Below are positions 45,266 to 56,882 of a stretch of 64,000 nucleotides of DNA, one piece after another. The number at the start of each line of letters is the position of its first letter. Position 1 is the stretch's first letter. The DNA is from Zoroaster sp. YZ-2022 (lineage: Eukaryota > Echinodermata > Asteroidea > Forcipulatida > Zoroasteridae). Location: NCBI GenBank assembly GCA_029582265.1, contig CM055827.1, positions 4,387,423 through 4,451,422 on the forward strand, read 5' to 3'. Under the pieces are notes generated by a model. It had not been told where the DNA came from. It worked only from the letters and a program-made list of their open reading frames with translations, and did not search any database. The position numbers and the translations under genes were made by a program.

Positions 45266-45641
45266 GTGGTAGCAGTAGTAGTGGTGGTGAGTGGTGCAGC
45301 AGCAGCAGCAGCAGTGGTAGTGGTGCAGCAGCAGCAGCAGTGGTAGCAGCAGCAGTGCAGCAGCAGCAGCAGTGGTGGTGGTGCAGTGGTGGTGGTAGTG
45401 GTGGTGGTGGTGGTGGTGATGCAGTGGTGGTGGTAGTGGTAGCAGTAGTGGTGGTAGTGGTAGTGGTAGCAGCAGTAGTGGTGGTGGTAGCAGCAGTAGC
45501 AGCAGTAGTAGTAGTAGTAGTAGTAGTAATAGTAGTAGTAGTAGTAGTAGTAGTAATAATAATAGTAATAATAGTAATAATAGTAATAATAGTAATAATA
45601 GTAATAATAATAGTAATAATAATAATAGTAATAATAATAAA
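45266..45641. repeat. Compound trinucleotide array
   Basis: GCA/GTG/GTA triplets grade into TAG and then TAA triplets over about 375 bp, ending at the LINE tail. Open frames in all phases are artefacts of the repeat. Confidence 0.95.
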
Positions 45642-47890
45642 GATTTGTAGCGCGCACATATCCACCCTCCTAGGCGCTCAAGGCGCGGAAACAAAGAAAA
45701 AACATGAATACAAACAATATTAGCATAGATCTAGTTATACTATGACAAGATTTGAGTTTAGTTGGAAGATGATTCCAGAGTCTCGGAGCCGCGACAGAAA
45801 AAGACATACATGTATCACCCCAGTTCCGTTTTGAAGTTGGTTCCTTTAGGAGTGACATGTTGCTGGAGCGCAAATTGCGTGATGGAGTGTTTAAGCAGTT
45901 CAGAAATATAAATTGGAGCAATGTTATTAAAGATTTGTGAACAATTAGCATAAGTTTAAAAACAATTCTCTGTGAAACAGGAAGCCAGTGCAGTTCTTTC
46001 AAGATTGGCGTGATATGGCATGACTTTCTGGACAAAATTACAACACGAGCTGCTTGTGTTTTCTATGTGCTGAAGACGAGATATTTGATTCTGCGGGAGA
46101 CCGTAAAGGAGAGCATTCCCGTTATCGAGCCGTGATGTGACAAACGCATGTATAATTTGTTCAACAGCACTTTTATTCAAGTATTTCCTTATTCGGCTAA
46201 TATTTCTGATATGAAATAATGATATGCGAACAATGTTGGAGATATGAGGTTTTAAAGTCATTGTCGAGTCAAATATAACACCCAAATTACGTGCTTGTGA
46301 TGAGGGGGTTATCTGCGAGTCACCAATTGTAATAAATGAAAGAGAAATTTTAGATAATTGCTGACGTGATCCTAATAGAACATATTCTGTTTTTTCGTCG
46401 TTCAATTTCAAGAAGTTTTGTCTCATCCAACTACGAATATCTTGAATACATTTCTCCAGTGTTGTAATGCACGAATCGGCAGGTTCTTGAGAAGATTTTA
46501 AAATAATGTAAAGCTGCGTGTTATCAGCGTAGACATGGTAATTTAAATTATACTTCAAAATGATATCACGAACTGTAAAGGTATAAACAGTAAACCACTG
46601 TGGGCCGAGCACGAAGCCTTGGGGGGTACAGAATAGTCAAGAATAACAGGCTCGGAGATAGCGTTACCAATACAAACATGCTGAGCCCTATTTAAAAGGT
46701 AGGACTTACACCAATCCAGGTCTGTGTCATGTATTCCAAGATGATGTTGAAGGCGGGAGAGAAGGATTTTGTGATCGACCGTGTCAAAAGCGGCGCTTAA
46801 GTCTAACAAAACTAATGCAGTGATTTTTCCATCATCCATGGCAAATAAAAATGTCATTGATGACGCGGAGAAGAGCAGTTTCCGTTCCATGAAATGGTTT
46901 ATAGGCTGACTGAAATGTGTCTGATAGGTTATTAGCACGAACATGGTCAGAGATCCGTGATGAAACAACTCGCTCGATTGTTTTTCCAAGGTACTTTAAA
47001 TTCGCTACCGGTCGGTAATTCTTGAAAACTTCCTTGTCCAAATTGGGTTTCTTCAGGAGTGGTTTAACATGAGCAACCTTCTGGCTGTCAGGTGAACAAC
47101 CGGAAGAAAGAGATCTATTTACAATAATTGTGATATACTTAGCAAACACATCAATATTTTGTTTTATTAGCGAAGTTGGTACTGGATCAAGTTTACATGA
47201 TTTTGATGGCGATTTCATGATGAGTTTCTTGATCTCCGTAACACTAGTAGGCTCAAACATAGACAGTCTGCAATGTCGATCCTTGCGTGACGGTGTTTGT
47301 GATAGAATGGCAGGTACTGGGGAAAAAGAACGACGGACATTCTCAATTTTTGTGACAAAAAAGTTTGAAAATGCACTGCGAGGTCCTGATCGGAGTGTGT
47401 AGATGGAAGCTCTGGAGTTTTGGGTTTATGAAGCAGCTTTTCAACAATGTTAAATAGTTTTTTCTGATCGCCAGAGCTCTCTTCCACAAGAGATGAGTAG
47501 TGAGTTATTTTCCCTGGTTAATCATATTCTTCACAATATCACGTTGGTTACAGTATTCTTGCCGATGTACTCCAAGTTTCCCATTGTCACGCCATTTTCG
47601 CTCAAGTTGACGGCGGATTTTCCTTGCAGCACGAATATCATCATTGAACCAGGGGGATTCAGATAGTTTAACAGTTCGATTGACACAACAATCCAGCTCA
47701 TCATCTTCAAGGTTTACATTTTCCAGTTGAGATTCAATATAATGACATAAATCTTGGATATTTACATTTTTCCAGTGGCGAGTAGTTACAGAAATGGTAG
47801 GTATGGGATGTTTTTTAAGGTTCATGTCTGCCATGATTGCATAATGATCAGATAAGCCGGGATGGATAGTTATATTTTAGATGAGAGGTG
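45642..47890 (-). mobile_element. CR1-group LINE, copy B, uninterrupted
   Basis: The same LINE insertion as 24797-26927 plus 34910-35060, without the 8-kb insertion. It extends from the TGTAGCGCGCACATATCC 3' region at about 45647 to a 5' truncation near 47890, inside the endonuclease. Both copies share the truncation point and downstream flank, so they are one insertion duplicated with its surroundings. Confidence 0.85.
45670..47834 (-). pseudogene. CR1-group LINE reverse transcriptase, copy B
   Basis: Frames from 47834 carry the endonuclease end and linker (SPWFNDDIRAARKIRRQLER), then 47260-46832 and 46989-46555 with [37 protein letters not shown] and [17 protein letters not shown]. 46612-45956 holds the active site and thumb region: a changed YADNTQLY box at about 46525, LNDEKTEYVLLGSRQQL and NLGVIFDSTMTL. 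46035-45670 has LKELHWLPVSQR. The second Asp of the YADD box is Asn, which by itself should abolish polymerisation. Several frameshifts also break the frame. Confidence 0.8.
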
Positions 47891-48638
47891 CATTTTGAAG
47901 ATACGGGCATCTTTCCAAAAGTGCACTGATGGATTTTGGAGGATTCAGGAAGGTTCCTAGCCAGAATACCTAGGGGGTTAGGGTTAATGGAAACATTTTA
48001 GTCGATCCTTGCGTCTTTAAATCTGTTGCTGATTCACATGGGCTTTACATGGGCTTATAGCTAACAGGTTGTCTCCAAGAATGAGGCACCATGATCTCAG
48101 TTCAATAGGTCACGTGTTGGAACCAACGGGGGTATAAAATTGGTGGTATACGGACAGATGTCACTAAATTTCGTGGGCCAGACGGGAACCAGTCATAAAA
48201 TATTCAGGACAGTTTTGTGGCATATATAGTAACGTTATTGCATTTGCAGTAGTCAGTCGACGTCCAGCTATATTTTAATTTTTTTAATTTTATTTATTTA
48301 TTTATTTATTTGGACTTACACTTTTACAACAGTGGCACTCGGCCAAAAGGCGGTGCGTCCGACACACATACACATAAATAATACAAAACACATTTATATG
48401 CGATTGTACGGTCCACTGGTTGATTTGAGTGCGTCATTGTAGTAATGCTGCATGGTTGAGTAACGTCAGTGAATCTTATTCTATTGAAACGATGGGTGCC
48501 AGTGAGTCAAGCAACACAATTATTATTCACAACCATTGCCCTCCAAATTACCTTCATAGTCAATCATTGCTCTCTCTATTTTATCCACTGGCTGAAGGCT
48601 TCGTTTCTATAAAGCTCCCACCGAAACGTGCACACAAC
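47891..48638. other. Upstream region of SLC22 exon 1, copy B
   Basis: It matches copy A upstream DNA in pieces (about 35060-35409, 36232-36324 and 37107-37308). The open frame continues upstream of the chosen ATG in both copies but is not conserved SLC22 sequence, so it is probably 5' UTR. No convincing TATA or initiator element was identified. Confidence 0.5.
48274..48394 (-). mobile_element. 121-bp LINE/SINE tail insertion unique to copy B
   Basis: TATAT is duplicated on both sides (48269-48273 and 48395-48399), and copy A has the empty site (CCAGCTATATGCGATTG, about 36270). On the minus strand it ends in a repeated AAAT tail, as expected of a short retroposed 3' end. Confidence 0.7.
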
Positions 48639-49076
48639 ATGAAGTTTGATACTATTTTGCTGGAAATTGGGGTTTTTAGCAAATATCAGAAGGTATTATG
48701 CTTGCTGCTGGCCTTATTTGCCGTACCAACGGCATGGCATGCCATCGGTCAAGTATTTCTTGCGGCAAAGACGGACTACTGGTGCGCTGTACCAGAAGAC
48801 CAATCTCTGAACTGCAGTAATTCAGAGTTTGACCAGAACTCAGAAGAAGATTGTCTGGAGCTGCAGAAGCGACTGACCATACCGTCCACTATTGATGAGG
48901 ATGGGAACATCGTCTATTCTAAATGTGAGCGCTATGTTTACGCACAGAGTCCAGATCTGGACGAATCGTCACTCAATTCGACGTTTGGCTGGGATGCGAC
49001 TGACAACGAGACTACAAGCTGTGATGCAGGGTGGGAGTACGACCGCTCCCAGTACAAGACTACACTCATACAAGAT
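48639..49076 (+). CDS. SLC22-family (organic ion transporter-like) exon 1, intact
   Basis: It encodes the N terminus of a plasma-membrane transporter of the SLC22 group in the major facilitator superfamily, which moves organic cations, anions or carnitine-like solutes. The 146 codons read MKFDTILLEIGVFSKYQK, a first membrane helix (LCLLLALFAVPTAWHAIGQV), then the large extracellular loop. The loop has cysteines (WCAVPE, LNCSN, DCLEL, SKCERY, TSCDAGW), N-glycosylation sites (NCS, NST, NET) and the family phrase GWEYDRSQYKTTLIQD. The GT donor at 49077 leaves phase 0. Joined to 59388 it gives TTLIQD-FNLVC, which aligns with the family. The ATG at 48639 is chosen because the family starts a few residues before LE-x-GxFxxYQ. 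Substrate is not predictable. Confidence 0.85.
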
Positions 49077-49576
49077 GTACGGTAATGTATACATGATTAT
49101 GAAACTTCTGACAATTAACAAGAAAACAATTATGGAAGAGTTGGATTTTAAAACCACTATAACAGAGGTGGCCTACCAGTGGCTCATTTTCTGCTGAGGG
49201 ATTTAAGGCGGCCCGCGAAGCCATTTCAGGAAAAATAAAAAATAAAAATTAATTGCCTATTTTCGCTAAAAATATTACAAAACGAAAATAGTGACCAGTC
49301 AATCATAACCTTCAGTTTAGAAAAGACAAGCGTTGTTTTATTATACACTATTATTTTCATTTATAGTCCAATGTACACTGTATTCACTATACACTGTATT
49401 CTATATTCTTTCCATTTTGAAGTAACCAATCACCGTTGTCGAAAGCACTTCCCCTCCAGGTTCCAGTAGTGAGAGTGACGTGGTTGTCGCACACACGGCG
49501 CGTATGCACACCTGTTCAAACACATCCAAATTCCTTTCTCTTATGATTCAACTCAGAGGTCACTCAATGAAAGTAT

Positions 49577-49819
<243 letters not shown>

Positions 49820-49876
49820 ATTGTTTTTGATTCTCAGCCCCCCCCCCCTTAAAAATGTTCTGGATCCGCCCATGAG

Positions 49877-50849
49877 TAGGAGGGTTAACCAAAGGTTTAC
49901 ACTCCTCCTTATAGCATGTTCTAAGTGTACAAAGTTATCATCAGCGGATTGCAAGAACCCTTTTCATCCTGCCACAAACTTTGATAATAAAGGTTATAAT
50001 TTAATGTAATTGACTTGGTTGACGCCCGTCACTAGCTGACGTGAGGCCCATTTATATATTAAAGCGAGTGCATTATGCAAAAATAGCGCTTCTCTTAAGG
50101 TTTTTATTCTATATAAAAAAGCATGGATACCGTCAAATAATCCGTCACGATCATTCAGCGGATATCAAGTTCACAGTAGGACAGTCTGCTCCCTTTTGGG
50201 TCCGACAGGTGACGTCTTGGCCTTGGATAACAGTGCCCCCATCCCGGGAGACAACCTGTTGACTTAGACTCATGTGAGTTATTAGCGACAGGCGGTGGAA
50301 TTGGGCATAATTCATATTATGGAAACAAATTCTTGGACTGAAGTGACTTTTCACCGATCTAAACAGACCGGTTTGTCCTTTATTTATGGTGTTCTAAAGA
50401 CGCCAAAGGTGCGTCGCGTTGCGTTGCGCAGTGCCGTTGTTTTGTGCTGTCGCATCTTGCCGTCGTGTCAAACCTTCACGTCGTGCGTCGCCTATATAAA
50501 TAGTATACAAAAGCGCATTTAAACCATTGGAGGGGTGGGGGGGGCGGCTATTTCTCTCGTCCTAACAACCCCAAGCTTCAGGTAGATTTAATTTTGGCGA
50601 CGACATATTCTGCCATAAATTAAAGCTAGCATAATTAACTTAATTAACAGTTTTGGGTCAAAAAATTCTTCGAATCCTATACAGATAGTAAAAAAATAAA
50701 TATTTCCTGTTTGTGCTATATGGGCCTACATCTATGGTCTCAGTTTACGGTCCTTTTATATCACACATTGAGTAACGTGTCATTAAAGATAACGTTCTGG
50801 ACATGTATCACATTACAGTCGTCCTCAAATTTCACAGAATTAAATTAAA
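49877..50849. other. SLC22 intron sequence, nothing recognised
   Basis: No gene or clear repeat. The match to copy A ends at about 49876. Confidence 0.4.
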
Positions 50850-52200
50850 CTAGATGGAAGTGTTTGTGATATTACAAACACATACGTGTTCGAGTTTTGT
50901 CAGGGGCAGTGATGATGACGTCAGAATGTTTTTTAAAGAAACTTTGCATTATTATTTTGTTTTCATATTAAAGAGTACCCTGTAAAATATGATGTGGTTA
51001 CCAACGATGATTTGTTTGAAGTCCATTTGAATGATTTGAACTTACATTATTTATTCTTGAAAAAACAGTTCAAATGTGAAAAACAACTGTTCTGCTACAT
51101 AAGGGTAAATTTTGGTACTGAAATTCTTTGAGAGAAGGCATTTATTTCTTTGGCGAGTTTTTACAACCCGTTTTCACAACCCGTTTTCGTGTAGTTCCAG
51201 ATACGAATTGTGATTTTGACGAAACCGTCGTCCTCGCTAATAATGTACGATTTTGAAAATATTTTTTTAATATTAAACTTTGACTTCCGGTTTGGACAGG
51301 AAGTAAAGGTCAAATTGGGGTCACCTTTGTGTTAATGTTTATTGACAATTAACAATCTAAACAATGGTGGAAAGATTGTGAATTTACCCCTTGTGGTTGT
51401 TGAGATATGATTTTTTTAAATATTAAACTTTGACTTCCGGTTTGGACAGGAAGTAAAGGTCAAATTGGGGTCATGTTTTTGTAAATATTTTTGAAAATTA
51501 ACAATCTGTACATTGGTGCAAAAAACTGTGAATTTACCTCTTGTGGTTGTTGAGATATGATTTTTTTCAATATTAAACTTTGACTTCCGGTTGGGACAGG
51601 AATAAGGTCAAATTGGGGTCACCTTTGTGTATATATTTTTCAACAATTATTAACAATCTATACAATGGTGGAAAGATTGTGAATTTTTACCCTTGTGGTT
51701 GTTGAGATATATTTTTAATATTAAACTTTGACTTCCGGTTTGGACAGGAAGTAAAGGTCAAATTTGGGTTATGTTTTTGAAAATATTTTTGACAATTAAC
51801 AATCTGTACAAAGGTGCAAAAACTGTGAATTTACCTCTTGCGGTTGTTGAGATATGATTTTTTTTAAATATTAAACTTTGACTTCCGGTTTGGACAGGAA
51901 GTAAGGTCAGATTGGGGTCATCTTTGTGTATTTCTGTGTACGAAAAATCACATAATTCAAGATCTATAACATGATGTAAATATTGTGAAAATATCTTTTG
52001 TGCTTCATGAGATAAATTTTTTTGAAATATTAAACTTTGATTGAGTGTAATTCGATATCTGATGACCTCACTATGACGTCACAACTTAAGATACAACTAC
52101 ATGTTAAGGTCTAACTATGTGTGAAGTTTTAAGGTTCTGTGAACTCTGCAACTATGATTTTTGCTCTGGATATTCACCGAAAAGGAGAAGAAAAAGTTTT
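50850..52200 (-). mobile_element. Helitron-like element with five 150-bp tandem units
   Basis: Read on the minus strand, the 3' end is hairpin GTGTTTGTAATATCACAAAC (8-bp stem), 6 bp, CTAG at 50853-50850, then T in the flank. The interior holds five head-to-tail units (see the array entry). The 5' side, with TATCTGATGACCTCACTATG and GGAGAAGAAAAAG, stops at about 52200, where the 3' end of another family member begins, so the 5' terminus is missing. Confidence 0.75.
51265..52010. repeat. Tandem array, about 150-bp unit, five copies
   Basis: Each unit contains TTGACTTCCGGTTTGGACAG, then GTCAAATTGGGGTCA and TTGTGGTTGTTGAGATATG. Unit starts fall near 51281, 51431, 51581, 51729 and 51879, so the spacing is very regular. 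Two such units occur in the inverted copy at 57.9-58.05 kb. Confidence 0.9.
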
Positions 52201-52205
52201 AAAAA

Positions 52206-52590
52206 CTAGAGGTCTTGAGTTTGTTAAAAACAAACTCAGGGTGTTCGAGTGTGCATCATATGTGATGACGTCATCACCAAAAATTGTTTAAAAACAAGAT
52301 TTACTTCAGAAGATATGAGTTTTCATAATATATAATTAAAATAACATATAATGTGCTATACTGAATACATTAACTTCCGATTCAGTCATCCCATATAATT
52401 TTAAATTCTTCCAACCGTAGTTCCGGTTCAATCTGTGACGTCATTCAGACTTCACAAAATCTTTCCTCATAGTTGGGGTGTCAATTGTGCCAAATTTGGT
52501 AAAATTCTGTCTAATATTTTCCTGAGATAGCAAAAAGTGACTTTTTTAAGAGCGATGACGTCACCAAATATATTTTTGAAAAGAGCAGAT
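52206..52590 (-). mobile_element. 3' part of a second Helitron-like element
   Basis: Minus-strand 3' end: CACTCGAACACC, hairpin GAGTTTG/CAAACTC, 7 bp, CTAG at 52209-52206, then T. It continues to the right with TGATGACGTCATCAC and loses similarity near 52590. It abuts the truncated 5' side of the previous element, suggesting insertion into it. Confidence 0.6.
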
Positions 52591-54362
52591 CCCACTTAAC
52601 ATATATACTTAACATATATAGTGCGACTTGACAAGAGACTATGGCTACGGGAGTTAAGTTCGGCGTGTGACTTGACTTCAGACTACTAGACCACGGGGTG
52701 TGCAATGAAAATATGTTCAGAAATTGAGTTTTGTGACACATATCAGGCATGAGCGTGGAAACAGTAGATCATTACATGTAAATTGCTAATATATAAATTC
52801 ACAATCACGAAACTTGCCCGTTTGGCAGATATTTGCATTTGAATGACATGAAAACAGCGCCCTCTTTCGGCCATTTTTAGAAAACTGTACATTTTAATGT
52901 ACATTTCAATTTTGTATAATTTGAATAGTTCACATGGGCTATGTTTTTATGTTTGGAAGAGTTTGGAAAGGGGATTCGATATTTGGGGAATATTTGTCAT
53001 TGTAAAAAATGAACCAGTTTTAAAAAAAATTGCCTTGAATAAAAGGTCTGAACCCGACTGCTCCCTGAACGTCTGGTCCCCCAGTCCTCTACCCCTTACT
53101 CCTAGGGTATGATCCACGGTGTCGTGGGGTAGTATTCCAATTTAATTGATCATGTGAAAACATTCTAAATTGACCATACATTTCAATATTTTGGGGTTTC
53201 GTTTCCCATCCCCCATCTCCTTGCCTTGAGCCCCACCCTCTTTGGGCAACCCTGGATCTAACCCTGCCTACATCAAAGACCAATTTGTAAATCTTTTATC
53301 ATCTTTAAAAAGTTCAGTATTGGTTATTAATTGTCAATGTTTTGTGTAAATATTTAAATTGATAAAACACATTCTTCGTTAATACACACAATTAATAAGT
53401 TATTTAAATAAAGGAAATGCAAACAAATTTATCTTTTGTATGACACTTCTGCTTTATTTTGTCATGGTCATGATACTCCTTTTCCATCCATTTTTGCACC
53501 CATCAATAATAATCCATTTCATACAGGATAAAGGTTATCCAAACTTCAAGGTCTAATGTGCAATGAAAAGAATAATTTTTTTCTGAAGTACTAAATATTC
53601 CAACAAGTGAACCTGTAGTCCCTGGCATTAATTGGTTTTGGCTAGTATTGTTGAACCTTTAGCACACTTAAAAAAACAAACACTTTTACTGGTGCATGAA
53701 AAGAAAGTCAACAGAATTTTTCAATTAAAGATAATGGTTAAAAGGGGCAATATCATCTCAATCAGAGTAGACTTTCAATGGGTCATGGAATGAGTGTCCT
53801 AGTGTAAGATGAACAAAGCAGGCAATTGAAAATTACTGGCTCATTTGTTAAGCATTTGTCTGCAAGGATAAGTCATCTGAGGTTGATGGCCAGGGCAGCT
53901 GTAATGCCATGTGATTTCTTCATTATAAGTGTATTATATAGTACAGCTGATGCATTGAAGAGTGTGTGAAGATATGCACTTTCATGTAAAAAATCTCTCT
54001 GCTACTCCAGCACCTTCACTGCTGTCTATATCAGTATCAGTACATAATGTATCTGAGCCAACTGCAGTCTCTATACCAGTTCTTTTGCAGCGAGAGATTG
54101 GCTGTACACCAAGTCAATTGTACTCTAATGATCTATGAATTACCAGCGTAGGAAATGTACTTTTCAGACGTGTTTTCAGATTGTGGGTCAACTCCAGTCA
54201 ACTCCCTCCACTTCTTGTACATACTTGATGAACTTACGATGTAATGACTTTGTGAAAAGAATTTCATTGTTTTTATTATTCTATTCTGGATGACTTCTTC
54301 ACAGAATTTTATTTATGCATCATTGTACCAAATAGGTATTTCATCTGATGGATCTGGCCTTG
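52591..54362. other. SLC22 intron sequence, nothing recognised
   Basis: No gene, RNA or repeat family recognised. 54150-54280 on the minus strand might extend the candidate gene at 54363 (KFIKYVQEVEGVDWS), but stops interrupt it. Confidence 0.4.
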
Positions 54363-54635
54363 TCAAGAATTGGGTACATACTCATTATAGCAAAGACAAT
54401 GATAGCAAACTTCTAAACCCACAAGATCTTCATCTTCGATTTGCAAAAGTAACCTCTCATCTTTCCGTTGGGCTGCTTCAAACAGTTGGCATGCAATCAA
54501 GGTTTGGCACTGTGAATACTTATCATTTTTTTTCCTCAATTTTTCTCGGTTTGTCAGGGAGTAACTCTGATGAAGACCACGGTTTTCTTCTCTGGGGTTC
54601 AGTGCTGCATTCTTACCGCTCGACTTCATATTGAC
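54363..54635 (-). CDS. Possible exon with a YHxxC-type zinc-binding motif
   Basis: The minus frame follows an acceptor, TTCATACATATTCAG/GTC at 54636, and reads MKSSGKNAALNPREEN, LTNREKLRKKNDKYSQC, ACQLFEAAQRKDERLLLQI, EDEDLVGLEVCYHCLCYNEY, ending in a stop at 54363. The last part resembles a domain common in proteins of cnidarians and marine deuterostomes, often linked to mobile DNA, with pattern (I)xxxDLxAxExxYHxxCYxxY. The function of that domain is not established to my knowledge. The ORF is open throughout. It lies antisense in the SLC22 intron and may be a nested gene or a transposon relic. Confidence 0.35.
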   Translation of the reverse strand, partial: VNMKSSGKNAALNPREENRGLHQSYSLTNREKLRKKNDKYSQCQTLIACQLFEAAQRKDERLLLQIEDEDLVGLEVCYHCLCYNEYVPNS

Positions 54636-54820
54636 CTGAATATGTATGAAGAAAGAATGATAAATATTTAATAGAAATAGAGGAATAAGTGAGTAAGCGG
54701 AATGGGCATTGTAGACAAAAAGAGAGTGAAAATTAACAAAAGTAAACACACAAGACAACGTAAACAGATAGAAAGATACGAAAAAGCAACATATAACTAG
54801 AAACAATTTTACTGCATACT

Positions 54821-55233
54821 AAGCTTGGGCGATAAACACGATATCGAATATTTCGATAACTTTTTTATTCGATTACAATATCGAGAACCTATTTAAGTTA
54901 TCAGCATATCGGCGAATCGCGAATACAAATATATCACGATAAAATATAAATCGACATTCTGAGTCAAGTCAGAAATTCCATGGAAATAAAATCATTAGTC
55001 TTTTGAGTTTTTAGAAATGAGAAACAAAAGCAAACTACTTCAGAAGTACATACACGCTCTGCAAATAAATTTGCAATTTATTGTGACACTTGTAGAGGGG
55101 TACATACCTGTGGTTATTGGCTCTAAAGCAATCATGCATGAATGCAAAAAAAGAATTGCGATATTATTGAAAATTGCAATATATGTTTGCCGATATATCG
55201 TGGATAAAAAAAAAATCGTTATCGCCCAAGCTT
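54821..55233. mobile_element. 413-bp MITE with 10-bp target duplication (Mutator-like size)
   Basis: The terminal inverted repeats are AAGCTTGGGCGATAA and its complement. ACTGCATACT is directly repeated at 54811-54820 and 55234-55243. A 10-bp duplication fits Mutator-like elements better than hAT (8 bp). The interior has palindromic TCGATAT motifs. Small frames inside are not genes. Confidence 0.85.
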
Positions 55234-55255
55234 ACTGCATACTTGAAACTTGATT

Positions 55256-55725
55256 GAATTTTTGGAAAGAATGTCGTATCCGACCGTCACTTTTTAAGGG
55301 CTTTTTTGGAATTTTTTTGCAACCACTAACCAGTTAAAAATTATTCTATCGATTTTTGGTGGTACAGAAAGCGAAAACTATCTTTAAAATCCACTTTTAT
55401 GATGGTTTTCGGACTTTATTTACCTTCTAAAAAATCCTCCCCTTCAGAAAATAGAAGGATCATATTATAGTTGCCACTACGCATGTACAATGACTGTGTT
55501 GGTCACTAATTGTGGAGTTTACAACATCAGACTGACATGACTGAGGAATTCATCGTATACCAAAATGGCTGATTTTTCATGAAATAAATATCCTGGAATA
55601 ATTTTAAGTATGTCCATCATCATCATCCATATGTTCTCCACCTTACGAGGTAGGTAAGATTACTTTATTGGTTATATTGAATGAGAAAAAGCGGCGGTGG
55701 GATACGACATTCTACCCGAATTTTT
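55256..55725. mobile_element. Inverted-repeat element with GAATGTCGTATCC ends
   Basis: The left end (about 55256-55298) and the complement of the right end (about 55682-55725) share GAATGTCGTATCC with ACCG and CTTTTT further in, about 40 bp of imperfect pairing. The interior is non-coding. The target duplication is not resolved. Confidence 0.6.
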
Positions 55726-56522
55726 CAATATTTGCCTACCTTGATGTTTCTGTTTCTTCTCATTTCTTCCTCTCAGCCCTGCAAATGGCATGGAAGCATT
55801 TGTACCACTCAGAGTGGTACCCATAAATCTGTAAATCAAAATGGTAATTAATTTTAGGAATGTCGGCTATTCATCTATACATAATTGAAAAAATAACCCA
55901 AAACTTTAGTTCAGCTTGAAGTTCATTTCCATGCTTATTCACACCGCCAAAGGTTGAATATTCTTGGCTCATGTACAAAGTTATGTTTGTGCAACTAGTA
56001 TTACTTTTAAGTATCTGATAAAACTCCCTTATAAAGATCCCATTTTTCAACAGTGCTGATTTTTTCCCCAAAAAAAGTGCCCCTTTCAGGATTTTGATGG
56101 ATTTGGGGTGGTTAGGGTTATAGTTTATTTTGTTGGTCAAGGTTATTTTGTTGGTCAAGGTATTAACATGGTAACTATTGAAAATAATCACCAGGAATGA
56201 TCTTTTTTTTTAAATTGTCACTAAAAAGTATGATAATAATGTCAACAACAATAGACACGATATTGAGGGACAGACGAGAATGAGATATTAAAAGTCTGAC
56301 GACATATGTTAAATTGTCAAGGATATTTTTCATATAGGCCTAAGTCCAACTATTTTACAAAAAATATGTAGTCTGATTAGGTCCAGATATTTTTCAAATT
56401 CTTTTAAAAATAATTCCTACATTACCTGTAACGTTAGCTGTAACAGAGATTCTGAGAGTTGTTCGTTACCAGCGACGTTATTTATACATATGTTATGTAC
56501 GTTAGCTCCAACAGCCCTAACG
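55726..56522. other. SLC22 intron sequence, nothing firm
   Basis: Contains a doubled TTATTTTGTTGGTCAAGG (about 56128-56161) and a GGGGTGGTTAGGGTTATAG phrase, perhaps a repeat tail. No coding region recognised. Confidence 0.4.
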
Positions 56523-56699
56523 TTAGACCATTCCTTGCTCGATGGTTAGACATGGTTTATTGGCAATATCACACTCAACCATACCATCTATTTCTTCCAT
56601 CCACTTGCACATGAAAGAAACTTTGTCCAACTCATTTCCAAAAATGATAACAATTTTCTGTGACGCATTTTCTGCAGATGGGCCCGACAGGGAAGCCAT
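56523..56699 (-). CDS. Possible short exon or small ORF of unknown function
   Basis: From the ATG at 56699 the minus strand reads MASLSGPSAENASQKIVIIF, GNELDKVSFMCKWMEEIDGM and VECDIANKPCLTIEQGMV, then a stop at 56523. Composition and codon use look protein-like. A CpG-containing stretch lies just upstream (about 56705-56760). It could be the first exon of the same antisense gene as 54363-54635. The nearest GT after GGAATG is a poor donor, so this link is a guess. Function unknown. Confidence 0.25.
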   Translation of the reverse strand: MASLSGPSAENASQKIVIIFGNELDKVSFMCKWMEEIDGMVECDIANKPCLTIEQGMV

Positions 56700-56882
56700 T
56701 GTTTTTGCTGCTGCATGCTGCGCGTGCATGCATGGCGGGTCATGACCTGCGCGGTCTTCGTAAACTCGAAGTATTATATTCTAATTAGATACTGCATATA
56801 CACACACTATAGGCCGATGTGTCTGTGTGTAAGAGAACGTCAAGGCCGTTCACACAGTATGGCTGTGCTTTTGAATAGTTGT

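Noticed and set aside
45187..45723. Overlapping Leu/Pro/Val/Tyr-rich open frames on both strands
   Set aside because: All arise from the compound trinucleotide array and have no domain or splice context.
48429..48638. Longer SLC22 N terminus using the upstream ATG in the same open frame
   Set aside because: The added residues differ between the two copies and do not resemble the family, which begins just before the LExGxFxxYQ region.
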